From Lachnospiraceae bacterium (GTDB lineage Bacteria; Bacillota; Clostridia; Lachnospirales; Lachnospiraceae), in NCBI GenBank assembly GCA_015057505.1, contig SVEG01000012.1, forward strand, positions 1 through 64,000: a stretch of DNA of 64,000 nt. The letters are read 5' to 3'. The notes under the pieces were generated by a model. The model saw nothing but the letters and a program-made list of their open reading frames with translations. It made no database searches and had not been told where the DNA came from. How positions within the stretch are numbered: the stretch's first letter is position 1; each line of letters begins with the position of its first letter. Both the position numbers and the translations under genes were made by a program. Below are positions 15,834-23,496 of this stretch, piece by piece.

Positions 15834-16514
15834 CTATATTTTCAAATCTAATCCTGATATCATAGATACCGATATATTGCCGGACATCATTCTCTCTGTC
15901 ATTATTTGTATTATACTTTCCACACTAGAGCCTGTAAAAGTCAGCTCAAACTTGCCAGCACTTTCAGCCTCTTTCTTTGCACGCTTTTCAGCCAATTTTT
16001 CCTCGGCTTCTTTCTTCTCTGCTCGTCTCTTTTCTGCTTTTTCCTCCGTAGCTTTTTTCTCCTCTAGCTTACGCTGTACATTTTCTCTGGCAATCTTTCC
16101 ATCCGGATCATTCGTACAACCGCTTGTCATAGTAATATTGCCATTTTCATCAAAAGAAACATTACAATATGTCATGACCGGATTGCCCGGCATTGTTTTT
16201 GTATATTCTACAGAACGCTTAATGCACTCCGGGATAGCCGCCAAATTCTCTTCCAAATATGCAGCTTTCTCAGGATTATCCATACACTTCTTTAAAAAGG
16301 AACCCGAAACGCTTACTGTTACCGGAACTCCCTGCATAGATGTTTTCCCTGTATTCATATAGCTGTACTTTTCCTGCAAATACTTAGAATAATCATTTGT
16401 ATTTTTAAATCCGGTCTTGATTTCCTCTTTTCTTGTCACTCCCGGCGTAGAAGTTTTTAAATCCATAATCTGCGATGTGACACCGTTATTTGTGCTATTT
16501 ATTTTCATCGACAT
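15834..16514 (-). CDS. Unknown protein, paralogue A (DUF6033-like)
   Basis: 226 residues with AGGAGG before the ATG at 16514. It aligns with the upstream neighbour over its length: YSKYLQEKYSY, VTVSVSGSFLKK, AAYLEENLAAIPECIKRS, a highly charged Lys/Glu coiled coil (~140-185) and a C-terminus ending GLDLKI. I think it belongs to the Lachnospiraceae DUF6033-like group, but cannot confirm that. No signal peptide. Second gene of the operon. Confidence 0.65.
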   Translation of the reverse strand: MSMKINSTNNGVTSQIMDLKTSTPGVTRKEEIKTGFKNTNDYSKYLQEKYSYMNTGKTSMQGVPVTVSVSGSFLKKCMDNPEKAAYLEENLAAIPECIKRSVEYTKTMPGNPVMTYCNVSFDENGNITMTSGCTNDPDGKIARENVQRKLEEKKATEEKAEKRRAEKKEAEEKLAEKRAKKEAESAGKFELTFTGSSVESIIQIMTERMMSGNISVSMISGLDLKI

Positions 16515-16526
16515 ACCTACTACCTC

Positions 16527-17126
16527 CTATACCCTCATATCGAACCCGACCACAGAACTCGTTACAGTGCTTAAAGAAGACATCCATTCAATAAAACTAT
16601 CCGTAACACTCTTTAGGTCTGCTCCTTTAAAAGTATATTCTTCTGTTCTCTGCTCTTTCAGTCTTTCCTCAGCGGCTTTTTTCTGTGCTTTCTTTTCAGC
16701 ATTTTTTTGTTCTTCCTTCATTTCCTCAACTCTCTCAAGCCACTTATCAATATCCTCATCAGTTCCCGGTGTATCTGTAATCACACAAGTATACATTGTT
16801 GTATACTCTTCACCAAATTCAATAGATGCGGATACCAATCTCCACCCACGTGCACTCGCAGACTGTTGTGCATTTTTTATATAATCAGGTGCTTTAGCGA
16901 GTTCTCTTTCTAACCATTGTCCTGTTTTCTCGTCACTAATTGCTTTTTTTAACAACCCTGATGTGACAGATACCGACACATTATTTCCCGGTGTCAGGCA
17001 ACTATATTTCTTCAATAAGTAATTTGAATACTCCCGTACGCTCTTATATCCACCTGCCTTTGTTGTATTATTCTGATACATGTTACCAATTCCCATATTA
17101 TTTGCGATTGTCATAGACATAAACAT
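16527..17126 (-). CDS. Unknown protein, paralogue B (DUF6033-like)
   Basis: 199 residues from the ATG at 17126 (AAAGGA upstream; an ATG two codons later is also possible). Shares with paralogue A: YSNYLLKKYSC, VSVSVTSGLLKK, WLERELAKAPDYIKN, the charged coiled coil and the C-terminal GFDMRV. First gene of the operon and lies directly downstream of a LytTR-type direct repeat. Tandem duplication followed by divergence is likely. Function unknown. Confidence 0.65.
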   Translation of the reverse strand: MFMSMTIANNMGIGNMYQNNTTKAGGYKSVREYSNYLLKKYSCLTPGNNVSVSVTSGLLKKAISDEKTGQWLERELAKAPDYIKNAQQSASARGWRLVSASIEFGEEYTTMYTCVITDTPGTDEDIDKWLERVEEMKEEQKNAEKKAQKKAAEERLKEQRTEEYTFKGADLKSVTDSFIEWMSSLSTVTSSVVGFDMRV

Positions 17127-17161
17127 CACCAATCCTTTCAAAATTTACTGCGTCTACATCC

Positions 17162-17228
17162 GTTATCGGAACCTTACAACATGAATTTCATAGCAAGGGA
17201 GTGAACCACCGCGTTTGTGGTGTGAAAA
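17162..17228 (-). promoter_or_regulatory. LytTR-type direct repeat and promoter of the paralogue operon
   Basis: GGAGTGAACC (17198-17207) and GGTGTGAAAA (17219-17228), written on the + strand, repeat with a 21-bp period. A candidate -10 GATAAC (4 of 6) at 17162-17167 lies 36 bp from the repeat, about the same distance as in the regulator's own promoter. No consensus -35, as expected for an activated promoter. Confidence 0.55.
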
Positions 17229-17258
17229 ACCTGTCCGGTCTATGGCCCGACAAGTTTT
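17226..17258 (-). terminator. Terminator overlapping the kinase stop
   Basis: AAAACCTGTCCGG (17226-17238) pairs with 17246-17258 (two mismatches); the right arm encodes the last codons of the kinase. On the minus strand it ends GGTTTTT. It also overlaps the LytTR repeat, so binding and termination may interact. Confidence 0.65.
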
Positions 17259-18679
17259 CCATTCAACATTATTGTAAGATTAAATATCTTCTGCTCCTTC
17301 TTAGAAGTATCAATGACAATATCAATATCGCCTCTATATTTCCTTGCACATCTTTGTATATTGGCAAGTCCCATTCCATGAAAATTCTTATTTGCTTTAC
17401 TGCTCTCCGGCAGACCACTTTCTTTGTTAATTACACTTTCTCTCGCAAAGCTGTTTTCCACTTCAACGAAGAAAAGATTTCCCTTCACATAAGAATGTAA
17501 TGATACATATTTTTCTCTTTCCGGCAGTGCCGCAGCTTCGATTGCATTTTCCAAAGCATTATTCAAAATCACTCCAATATCATACACATCTATTTGAAGC
17601 TCTTTCGGATAACTAAAATCCACAGAGAACTTTACTCCTGCTTTGTCAGCCTCCTGTTTCTTCTGATGAATAATAATGTCCGTAATCGGATTCCCTGTCT
17701 GATAACCAAAATCCAGCCTGCTTACTGTTTCCTCCATATTTCTGATATAGTCATTCAATTCTTCGGCATCAGCATTGTTTTGTTTTTTCACATACTGCGT
17801 GATGTTATTGATATGACCTCTCAGATCATGGCGTAATCCACGCATATCTGCATAAATATCCTGTATCTCTTGTACTTCTTTTTGCATCTGTTGTATCTGA
17901 TTTTCCAACAAAGTACGCTTTCTGTTTTCTTCATGATACTGCACTACATTCTGAAAAAGTATGACATTGGCTATAACTGCCCCTAACAACAGAACACATA
18001 TCACGGGAATCCAAAACAAGGTTGCCGGAACAGTATCATAAATAAGAATTGTAGTTCCGTTTTCCACTGTAATAATCATCATTTTCAGAGTTATGGAAAT
18101 GCAGATTGCCGCAATATTTGGCAATATCAAAAATATATTTTCACGGACTTGCAGCTGATACTCTTTTCTTACATATTTTTTGTTAATCAACAACAGATAG
18201 ATCCCCAAAATCAAGGCATACAGAATAGCACTTGCAAAAGACATTATAAATATCATAATATTGTTTGCTACCTCTACCTGAGTGCTTGTAACAATTTTCC
18301 CCTGCATTATGAGTGTATTCATACAATTCGAACCAACTACACCCAATGCAACATTTAATACACTGGCAATATACTTTACAATCTCTTTCCCTGCCACAAA
18401 GCTAAAGCATACAAACAGCTGAATTGACGCACTCTTACTAAAAAATGCCCATTGCATACCTACAAGCAACAATACATTGATAATAACACCTGTCATACTG
18501 CTAAATGAATAGAAGCTGTGTATCACATCAAAAATAACCATCTGAACCATAAAATATATGGCAGACCACATGATAACTGTTATTTTTTTATTATTTTTTG
18601 CATTTAGAAACTGACCTGTATATATCGCACTAAAAATACTGTTTACTATATGTATCAACATGGACAGCAAACTAAACAT
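17240..18679 (-). CDS. AgrC-type sensor histidine kinase
   Basis: 479 residues. The first ~240 hold about seven membrane segments (for example LLLVGMQWAFF, ILYALILGIYLLL, FWIPVICVLLLGAVIANVIL) with little extracellular domain, as in peptide-sensing AgrC kinases. Then a coiled coil, the phospho-acceptor region RGLRHDLRGHINN, the N-box NNALENAIEAA and the G-box GMGLANIQR. It overlaps the upstream LytTR gene by 8 bp. No agrB or agrD-like gene is present nearby, so the signal is unknown. Confidence 0.92.
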   Translation of the reverse strand: MFSLLSMLIHIVNSIFSAIYTGQFLNAKNNKKITVIMWSAIYFMVQMVIFDVIHSFYSFSSMTGVIINVLLLVGMQWAFFSKSASIQLFVCFSFVAGKEIVKYIASVLNVALGVVGSNCMNTLIMQGKIVTSTQVEVANNIMIFIMSFASAILYALILGIYLLLINKKYVRKEYQLQVRENIFLILPNIAAICISITLKMMIITVENGTTILIYDTVPATLFWIPVICVLLLGAVIANVILFQNVVQYHEENRKRTLLENQIQQMQKEVQEIQDIYADMRGLRHDLRGHINNITQYVKKQNNADAEELNDYIRNMEETVSRLDFGYQTGNPITDIIIHQKKQEADKAGVKFSVDFSYPKELQIDVYDIGVILNNALENAIEAAALPEREKYVSLHSYVKGNLFFVEVENSFARESVINKESGLPESSKANKNFHGMGLANIQRCARKYRGDIDIVIDTSKKEQKIFNLTIMLNGKLVGP

Positions 18680-19397
18680 TTACAATTCCTCCGGTCTTTG
18701 CATATCGCATATATGCCTTGATAAAATCTGAATATTTCTTTTGTGCAAGAATGAGCGAATCCCCATTGATTACATCTATGGTATCCGCATTGTAGGCTGT
18801 TATTTTCTCCAGATTGACAAGATATCCTCTGTGACACCGATAAAATGAATCACTAAGCTTGCTTTCCCAAGCATCCATTCTGCCATAAGTATCCAGCTTT
18901 CCATCCTTCGTATGAAACACCACTTTTTTATTACTGCTCTCAATATAATAAATATCCTTCAGTAAAACTTTTTTCTGCATACCATTATGTTTTACAATCA
19001 CAGAAAGTTTCTTCCGTTTTGTTTCCACAGATACTTCTCTCAATGCACGACTGAAAACAGTATAGAACTTCTTTTCATCCACAGGCTTTACCAAATAGTG
19101 AAAAGCATTCACATCAAATGCATCCTCCATATACTCACGATACCCTGTCACGAATATAATAATACTCTTTTCCCTTCCTATTTTCTCCTGTTCTTCCCTA
19201 ATATGCTTTGCAACATCTATACCTGATATTTCTTTCATTTCTACATCAAGAAAATAAATCGCAAAATTCTCCTGCGATTTTATCATGTCCTCCCCTGCTT
19301 CAAAGGTAATAATCTCCGCATCCGACTCATGTTCTTTTATCAAAGAAGCAATTTGTTCCCTTGTGGTTCTGTCATCATCACAGACTGCTATTTTCAT
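18672..19397 (-). CDS. LytTR-family response regulator
   Basis: 241 residues from the ATG at 19397 (AGGCGG four bases upstream; the frame's 23-codon extension has no ribosome site and crosses the -10). Receiver domain ~1-120 with the acidic pocket DDD, phospho-Asp in YFLDVEM and Lys in LVKPVDE. LytTR DNA-binding domain ~140-235 (YYIESSNKKVVFHT, FYRCHRGYLVNL). LytTR domains bind paired ~10-bp direct repeats; such pairs lie upstream of this operon and the next. Confidence 0.93.
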   Translation of the reverse strand: MKIAVCDDDRTTREQIASLIKEHESDAEIITFEAGEDMIKSQENFAIYFLDVEMKEISGIDVAKHIREEQEKIGREKSIIIFVTGYREYMEDAFDVNAFHYLVKPVDEKKFYTVFSRALREVSVETKRKKLSVIVKHNGMQKKVLLKDIYYIESSNKKVVFHTKDGKLDTYGRMDAWESKLSDSFYRCHRGYLVNLEKITAYNADTIDVINGDSLILAQKKYSDFIKAYMRYAKTGGIVNV

Positions 19398-19446
19398 AGT
19401 TCCGCCTGCCTTTCTCTGATTTTTGAATATACATATCCATTCTTTT

Positions 19447-19515
19447 ATTATATCGTATCTTTGCAATAAATTTGTGATGTTGAGGTGTGAAATACTGAAT
19501 TTCGGGTGTGAAATA
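19447..19515 (-). promoter_or_regulatory. LytTR-type direct repeat and promoter of the two-component operon
   Basis: Two identical 11-mers GGTGTGAAATA (19484-19494 and 19505-19515), period 21 bp. Downstream on the minus strand lies a consensus -10 TATAAT (19447-19452) without any recognisable -35 at 19470-19475. Repeats just upstream of a missing -35 are the classic layout for LytTR activation, so the operon is probably autoinduced. Confidence 0.65.
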
Positions 19516-19531
19516 TTTTCCTGTTAACAAA

Positions 19532-19563
19532 AAAGCGCATACAACTCTTGTCGTATACGCTTT
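19532..19563 (-). terminator. Terminator of the clostripain-like gene
   Basis: AAAGCGCATAC / GTATACGCTTT (10 of 11 pairs) followed on the minus strand by a T-run, 25 bp beyond the protease stop. Confidence 0.82.
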
Positions 19564-19588
19564 CTTCTATTGCTTTTTATTTAATATG

Positions 19589-22018
19589 TTATTCAAAATC
19601 CACCGGATTTGACCAGTATCTCTGATTATAAATATCCGTAAAGATATAAGTAAACTTCGCCGCATCGACATCTACATACACGTCACTGATTACAAGGTCA
19701 CCTTTAACAACAAGCTGCTCTCCGAGCATATAGCTGTCAAGATATTCTCCGTCATAGCTATAATAATCACAGATAAAATCAATCTTGTCACCGTCTGTAA
19801 CAGTGTCCATAGTCTTGGCAACCGTTGTCGTCTCACCGTCTGTGTAAACTCTTCTTACACCAACGATTCTTCCTTTGGGTGCAGCATTAGAAAACTCGGC
19901 AATAAGTTCTGCCCTGTCGCCGTTGTAAAGAATCGGAATACGTCCTGTAATACTGTAATTCTCACCATCATCAACTGTAGACTCGTGATAATATGCTACC
20001 GGCTGTTCGTTGATTGCAAGCCATGTAAGCTCTTCCGGTGCAAGGAGATTACCTTCTTCGTCAAAATCATAAACCGTATCTAAACCGAGGTCAATAAAAC
20101 CTTCACCGTCATCATAAAACATGTTAGCATGAAGTGTCTGTACAAGTTCCCATTGCTTTTCGGGAAGCACAATCGCAGAACCACTCTTGGTATCCTTCCA
20201 GTAAAGAAGACTGCCGTCGAAAGAATTCTCCGTGAAATACTCAACCATCTCTTCTTCACTTAATGCACGACCGCTTAAGAAGTTGGTAGCACCTCCAAGC
20301 AAGTCAGTAATTCCACCGCCACTTCCACCAAGGAAGCTGCCGAGTACCTGTCCGATAAGGTCAGAACTGTTACCCGAACTGCTGCCTCCTGCAGAACCAA
20401 GCATCGTAAGCAATGACGGAAGCGGTGATGTTGTACCGCCGCTCACTGCCTGTCCGCTGACTTCCATGCTTGCAAAAGCCTGGATACAACGTGCATACTC
20501 ATCATCCATTCCGATATCTTCATAAGTGTTAACCGCAGTATCTACCATTGATGCCTTACGGAACGGGAAATAAATCGACAATCCGTAGGAATTGGTCATA
20601 TTGGAAGAGGTACGGTTATATTTTACTGCACTAAGAAGTGCCGAAGCCAATGCATCGCCCTCTTTGGTATTCATATTCTTCGCGAGATGAACAAGGTCAA
20701 CCTGGTCAATCTTACTTGTTGCACCAAATTCTCTTGCATCACTTCTTGCATTAGATACCTGTGCATATTCTTCGTTTTTAATAAGGTCATATGTATCATT
20801 TGAAAATGCTGCTAAAACTGCAGGCACCTTCGCTTCTACTTCCGCCAAGTCAACAATTGAAAGTGTTGTAGACTGTCCCGCACATTTTCTCGCGCATGTA
20901 TCAATGAAATCATCAATGATAAGCTTACCTATCTCAGGAGTTGACATTGATGTATTCTTAGACAATTCCGTAAGCCAGTCAGTATAGTACCAACCGATAC
21001 CCGGCTCCGTCTCCTCGCTCGCGATCATATAGTCCGCATACTTTGTGAGCATGAGTGCATTTTCTGTTGTAGCCATAAGACACGCATCAAAACCGACAAA
21101 ATCAAACTTAACTCCGCCTGATTTTAATGCATCATCAATCTCAGCAAGACTCATCGAGCCGCTTGAAGCAAACTTCTCATCATAGCCGAAACCACTTACT
21201 GAACCACCGCCGTGATCCCAGAAAATAAGAGAATTACGGTTAGCCGGAAATTCCTTCTTACACCACTTGATAAACGAAACAAGTGTGTTAGGGTCAGTCA
21301 TGGACTTGCTTCCGAGGTCCTTTTCAAGGCAAACAAGCCCGCCGTCCTTTACCTGCCAAATCTGATTCGTCTTACTGCTAATTGAGTTATTCTGCCAGCT
21401 CTTACAACCGCCCGTATATACAAGCAGATTAACCTTGTCAGAAATAGTTGCATTTATCATTTCCTGCAAATCAGAGGTTGCCATCTTGCTTCTGGACTCA
21501 AGGTCCGTACCGCACATGTACACCATAATGGTCATCTCATCTTTGCCGTTACCCTTAATGCTTGTATACTTTGAACGAGAACCGCTTGCCACGGTAGTAT
21601 CAAGCTTACCTGTATTGCTTGTGTTATCCCAACCGGTTGAAACACTTCCTCCGCCAAGATTGCCAAGCAAAGATTCCAGTGCTCCTCCGAGAATATCCGA
21701 ACCGCCCTGTGACTGCTGCTGACTTGTACCACCGCCAAGCAAACCACCAAGAACGTCTCCAAGTCCGCCACCGCTAAGAAGGCTTCCGAGTCCGCCACCG
21801 CCGCCAAGCAAGACAACGAGGAGAATAATAATAATCTTAAGTCCTCCTCCACCACCGCCTGCGCGTGTAGTTCTCCTTCCCGAACTGCTGTTACTGCTTC
21901 CCTGATCCTGATAGGATGTACCTACCGGTCCTGTTCCGAGTCCCGAACCTCTTCTTTTTATTGCTTTGCCCTGACCGGTAACATTCTTTACGCGGCCACG
22001 AGGTCTGTTTGCTGCCAT
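19589..22018 (-). CDS. Membrane-anchored clostripain-family (C11) cysteine protease
   Basis: 809 residues from the ATG at 22018, behind GGGAGG; a 25-codon upstream extension is unlikely. Order: basic N-terminus; Gly-rich run with one hydrophobic segment (LKIIIILLVVLL, ~60-72); Gly/Leu/Ser-rich linker; C11 peptidase domain (~155-400) with catalytic His in FWDHGGG (~269) and Cys in FDACLM (~313); a second low-complexity Gly/Ser region; a ~200-residue C-terminal domain. Family members cut after Arg or Lys and self-process. The topology suggests a protease tethered outside the membrane. Confidence 0.88.
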   Translation of the reverse strand: MAANRPRGRVKNVTGQGKAIKRRGSGLGTGPVGTSYQDQGSSNSSSGRRTTRAGGGGGGLKIIIILLVVLLGGGGGLGSLLSGGGLGDVLGGLLGGGTSQQQSQGGSDILGGALESLLGNLGGGSVSTGWDNTSNTGKLDTTVASGSRSKYTSIKGNGKDEMTIMVYMCGTDLESRSKMATSDLQEMINATISDKVNLLVYTGGCKSWQNNSISSKTNQIWQVKDGGLVCLEKDLGSKSMTDPNTLVSFIKWCKKEFPANRNSLIFWDHGGGSVSGFGYDEKFASSGSMSLAEIDDALKSGGVKFDFVGFDACLMATTENALMLTKYADYMIASEETEPGIGWYYTDWLTELSKNTSMSTPEIGKLIIDDFIDTCARKCAGQSTTLSIVDLAEVEAKVPAVLAAFSNDTYDLIKNEEYAQVSNARSDAREFGATSKIDQVDLVHLAKNMNTKEGDALASALLSAVKYNRTSSNMTNSYGLSIYFPFRKASMVDTAVNTYEDIGMDDEYARCIQAFASMEVSGQAVSGGTTSPLPSLLTMLGSAGGSSSGNSSDLIGQVLGSFLGGSGGGITDLLGGATNFLSGRALSEEEMVEYFTENSFDGSLLYWKDTKSGSAIVLPEKQWELVQTLHANMFYDDGEGFIDLGLDTVYDFDEEGNLLAPEELTWLAINEQPVAYYHESTVDDGENYSITGRIPILYNGDRAELIAEFSNAAPKGRIVGVRRVYTDGETTTVAKTMDTVTDGDKIDFICDYYSYDGEYLDSYMLGEQLVVKGDLVISDVYVDVDAAKFTYIFTDIYNQRYWSNPVDFE

Positions 22019-22123
22019 ATATATCCTCCCGTTTCTTATAAAACATTTTTTATAAGTATAACACATTTGTCGACAAAAACAATAAAAATACATATGGTTT
22101 TTTCAATTTGTATCCGTAAACTT

Positions 22124-22861
22124 TTACATACAAAAAGCTTTTATTGCTTCATTCACATATTCTGCCGTTCCTGTGCCACACTTATCAATATTGTTCTTAA
22201 AACGCTCATCGACAACATACATCTGTCCGAGTCCTGCAAGAATTTCTTTTGTGCAAGTGTAGTAATTCTCCGTAATATAATCCTGAAGCTTCCCTGCAAG
22301 CTTTACTGCTTCTTTAGAATCAGGAGCATTACCGTTTTCCATACAAGCCGCAAATTCCTTAAAAATATCCTCCATACCGGCATTTACATCCTGCCATTTA
22401 TCCTTGGAGTAATTCTTTGTTTTCTCTGCGTGCTCCTTGTAGGCATCCGTCTTGCCCCAGCGCTCTTTTGCTTCTGCCTCATACTGCTTGCGCGCTGTTT
22501 CAAATTCACTATTATCAAATGCTTTCATAATATTCTCTCCTTTTCCCACACCGTCAAGAGCGGCGATTATCTTTTCCAACCGTTCCTTTTTAAGAACCAG
22601 CAATAGTCTCTGCTTTGATAGTACGCTTTCTCTGTCATAATCAGGAGATGACACAATCTCACAAATGCTTTTCAGCGAAAAATCCATCTCACGGTAAAAC
22701 AGTATCTCCTGCATACGTTCAAGAGACACCTCATCATAAAAACGGTATCCATTTTGTTCACAGGTAAAAGCCGGCTTAAGCAGACCGATTTCATCATAGT
22801 AGTGCAGTGTGCGCACACTGACACCCGTAAGCTTTGCAAATTCATTAATATGCATCTTCAT
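22124..22861 (-). CDS. MerR-family regulator with TipAS domain
   Basis: 245 residues. MerR winged helix 1-75 (EFAKLTGVSVRTLHYYDEIG, GYRFYDE), dimer coiled coil ~80-110, then a TipAS-type drug-binding domain ~115-245 (AKERWGKTDAYKEHAEKT). TipAS proteins bind thiopeptides or other large molecules and switch on multidrug-response promoters. It heads its own transcript with a 19-bp-spacer promoter, so it most likely activates itself. Confidence 0.9.
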   Translation of the reverse strand: MKMHINEFAKLTGVSVRTLHYYDEIGLLKPAFTCEQNGYRFYDEVSLERMQEILFYREMDFSLKSICEIVSSPDYDRESVLSKQRLLLVLKKERLEKIIAALDGVGKGENIMKAFDNSEFETARKQYEAEAKERWGKTDAYKEHAEKTKNYSKDKWQDVNAGMEDIFKEFAACMENGNAPDSKEAVKLAGKLQDYITENYYTCTKEILAGLGQMYVVDERFKNNIDKCGTGTAEYVNEAIKAFCM

Positions 22862-22881
22862 GTTATCACCTCATAATGCAT

Positions 22882-22912
22882 ATTATAAACTATGACGTTA
22901 CGTGAGAGTCAA
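22882..22912 (-). promoter_or_regulatory. MerR-type elongated-spacer promoter
   Basis: -35 TTGACT (22907-22912), 19-bp spacer, -10 TATAAT (22882-22887). The spacer holds an imperfect palindrome, ACTCTCACG-TAA-CGTCATAGT, with 16 of 21 positions symmetric. A 19-bp spacer with a central dyad is the hallmark of MerR-activated promoters. Confidence 0.8.
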
Positions 22913-22928
22913 TATATTTTTATAAAAA

Positions 22929-22958
22929 ATAGGACAAAAACTTTCGTCCCTGTCCTAT
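22929..22958 (-). terminator. Terminator of XRE/zinc-ribbon gene
   Basis: ATAGGACA / TGTCCTAT arms 8 bp, followed on the minus strand by a long T-run, directly after the gene ending at 22966. Confidence 0.8.
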
Positions 22959-22965
22959 GTATTCC

Positions 22966-23415
22966 CTATTCTTTTGGCTGCTTCCAATAATTAAGCTTCG
23001 GCAACTGTGCTTCAAAATAAGTCCTCGCCTGCTCCTTAGGCCAATTTTCATTCGACATATGCTCTACAAGAAAATCCGTCAACTTCTCAAGACTAGCATA
23101 TACAAATTTGCCCTCGGTATAGCACCACTTACAATACTCCTCATTAAATTCGCCATCCGGCTCTTTACTGATGGATGAATCATCAAGCGGCATACCACAA
23201 CATTGACAAATCAAATTCCTCGGAGAACCCAAAAGCGTATTGATAGAAACATCAAATAACTTCGACAACAACTTTAATGTTTCGGTATTCGGTATAGTTT
23301 CACCGGTTTCCCAACGTGATACAGCCTGACGTGTAACATGAATTTTTTCCGCGAGCTCATCTTGAGATAATCCGTTCTTTGAACGGAGTTCTAATATAAC
23401 TTCTTTTGTATCCAA
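22966..23415 (-). CDS. XRE regulator with C-terminal zinc ribbon
   Basis: 149 residues. I prefer the TTG at 23415 because AAGAGG lies eight bases before it; the frame's GTG at 23424 sits inside that ribosome site. XRE helix-turn-helix ~5-60 (LRSKNGLSQDELAEKIHVTR, AVSRWETGETIPN), then a zinc ribbon with CQCCGMPL...CKWCYTEG (CxxC pairs) and ~55 helical residues. The zinc-ribbon part alone is common as a small Clostridia protein; here it is fused to the DNA-binding domain. Likely autoregulated by two palindromes upstream. Confidence 0.85.
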   Translation of the reverse strand: MDTKEVILELRSKNGLSQDELAEKIHVTRQAVSRWETGETIPNTETLKLLSKLFDVSINTLLGSPRNLICQCCGMPLDDSSISKEPDGEFNEEYCKWCYTEGKFVYASLEKLTDFLVEHMSNENWPKEQARTYFEAQLPKLNYWKQPKE

Positions 23416-23447
23416 ATTAATCACCTCTTAACAATATAATATCACTA

Positions 23448-23480
23448 TTGTTTTGGTAAAACAAGCAACACGCTGTTGCT
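23448..23480 (-). promoter_or_regulatory. Tandem 7-3-7 palindromes upstream of XRE/zinc-ribbon gene
   Basis: Two perfect inverted repeats that share one base: TTGTTTT-GGT-AAAACAA (23448-23464) and AGCAACA-CGC-TGTTGCT (23464-23480). On the minus strand the first overlaps a -35 TTGTTT, 17 bp before a -10 TATTAT. The sequences of the two dyads differ, the geometry is the same. Confidence 0.7.
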
Positions 23481-23496
23481 GTTATAAAATAAAAAG

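Noticed and set aside
15877-16362. 161-codon + strand frame with repeated Ala/Phe/Ser
   Set aside because: It is the antisense image of the Lys/Glu coiled coil of the 15834-16514 gene.
17100-19600. Search for agrB/agrD-like genes next to the AgrC-type kinase
   Set aside because: No small precursor-peptide frame or AgrB-type membrane protease found on either strand.
21435-21855. Gly/Ser repeats in the clostripain gene as a DNA repeat array
   Set aside because: They follow codon periodicity of a low-complexity protein linker, not a DNA-level tandem repeat.
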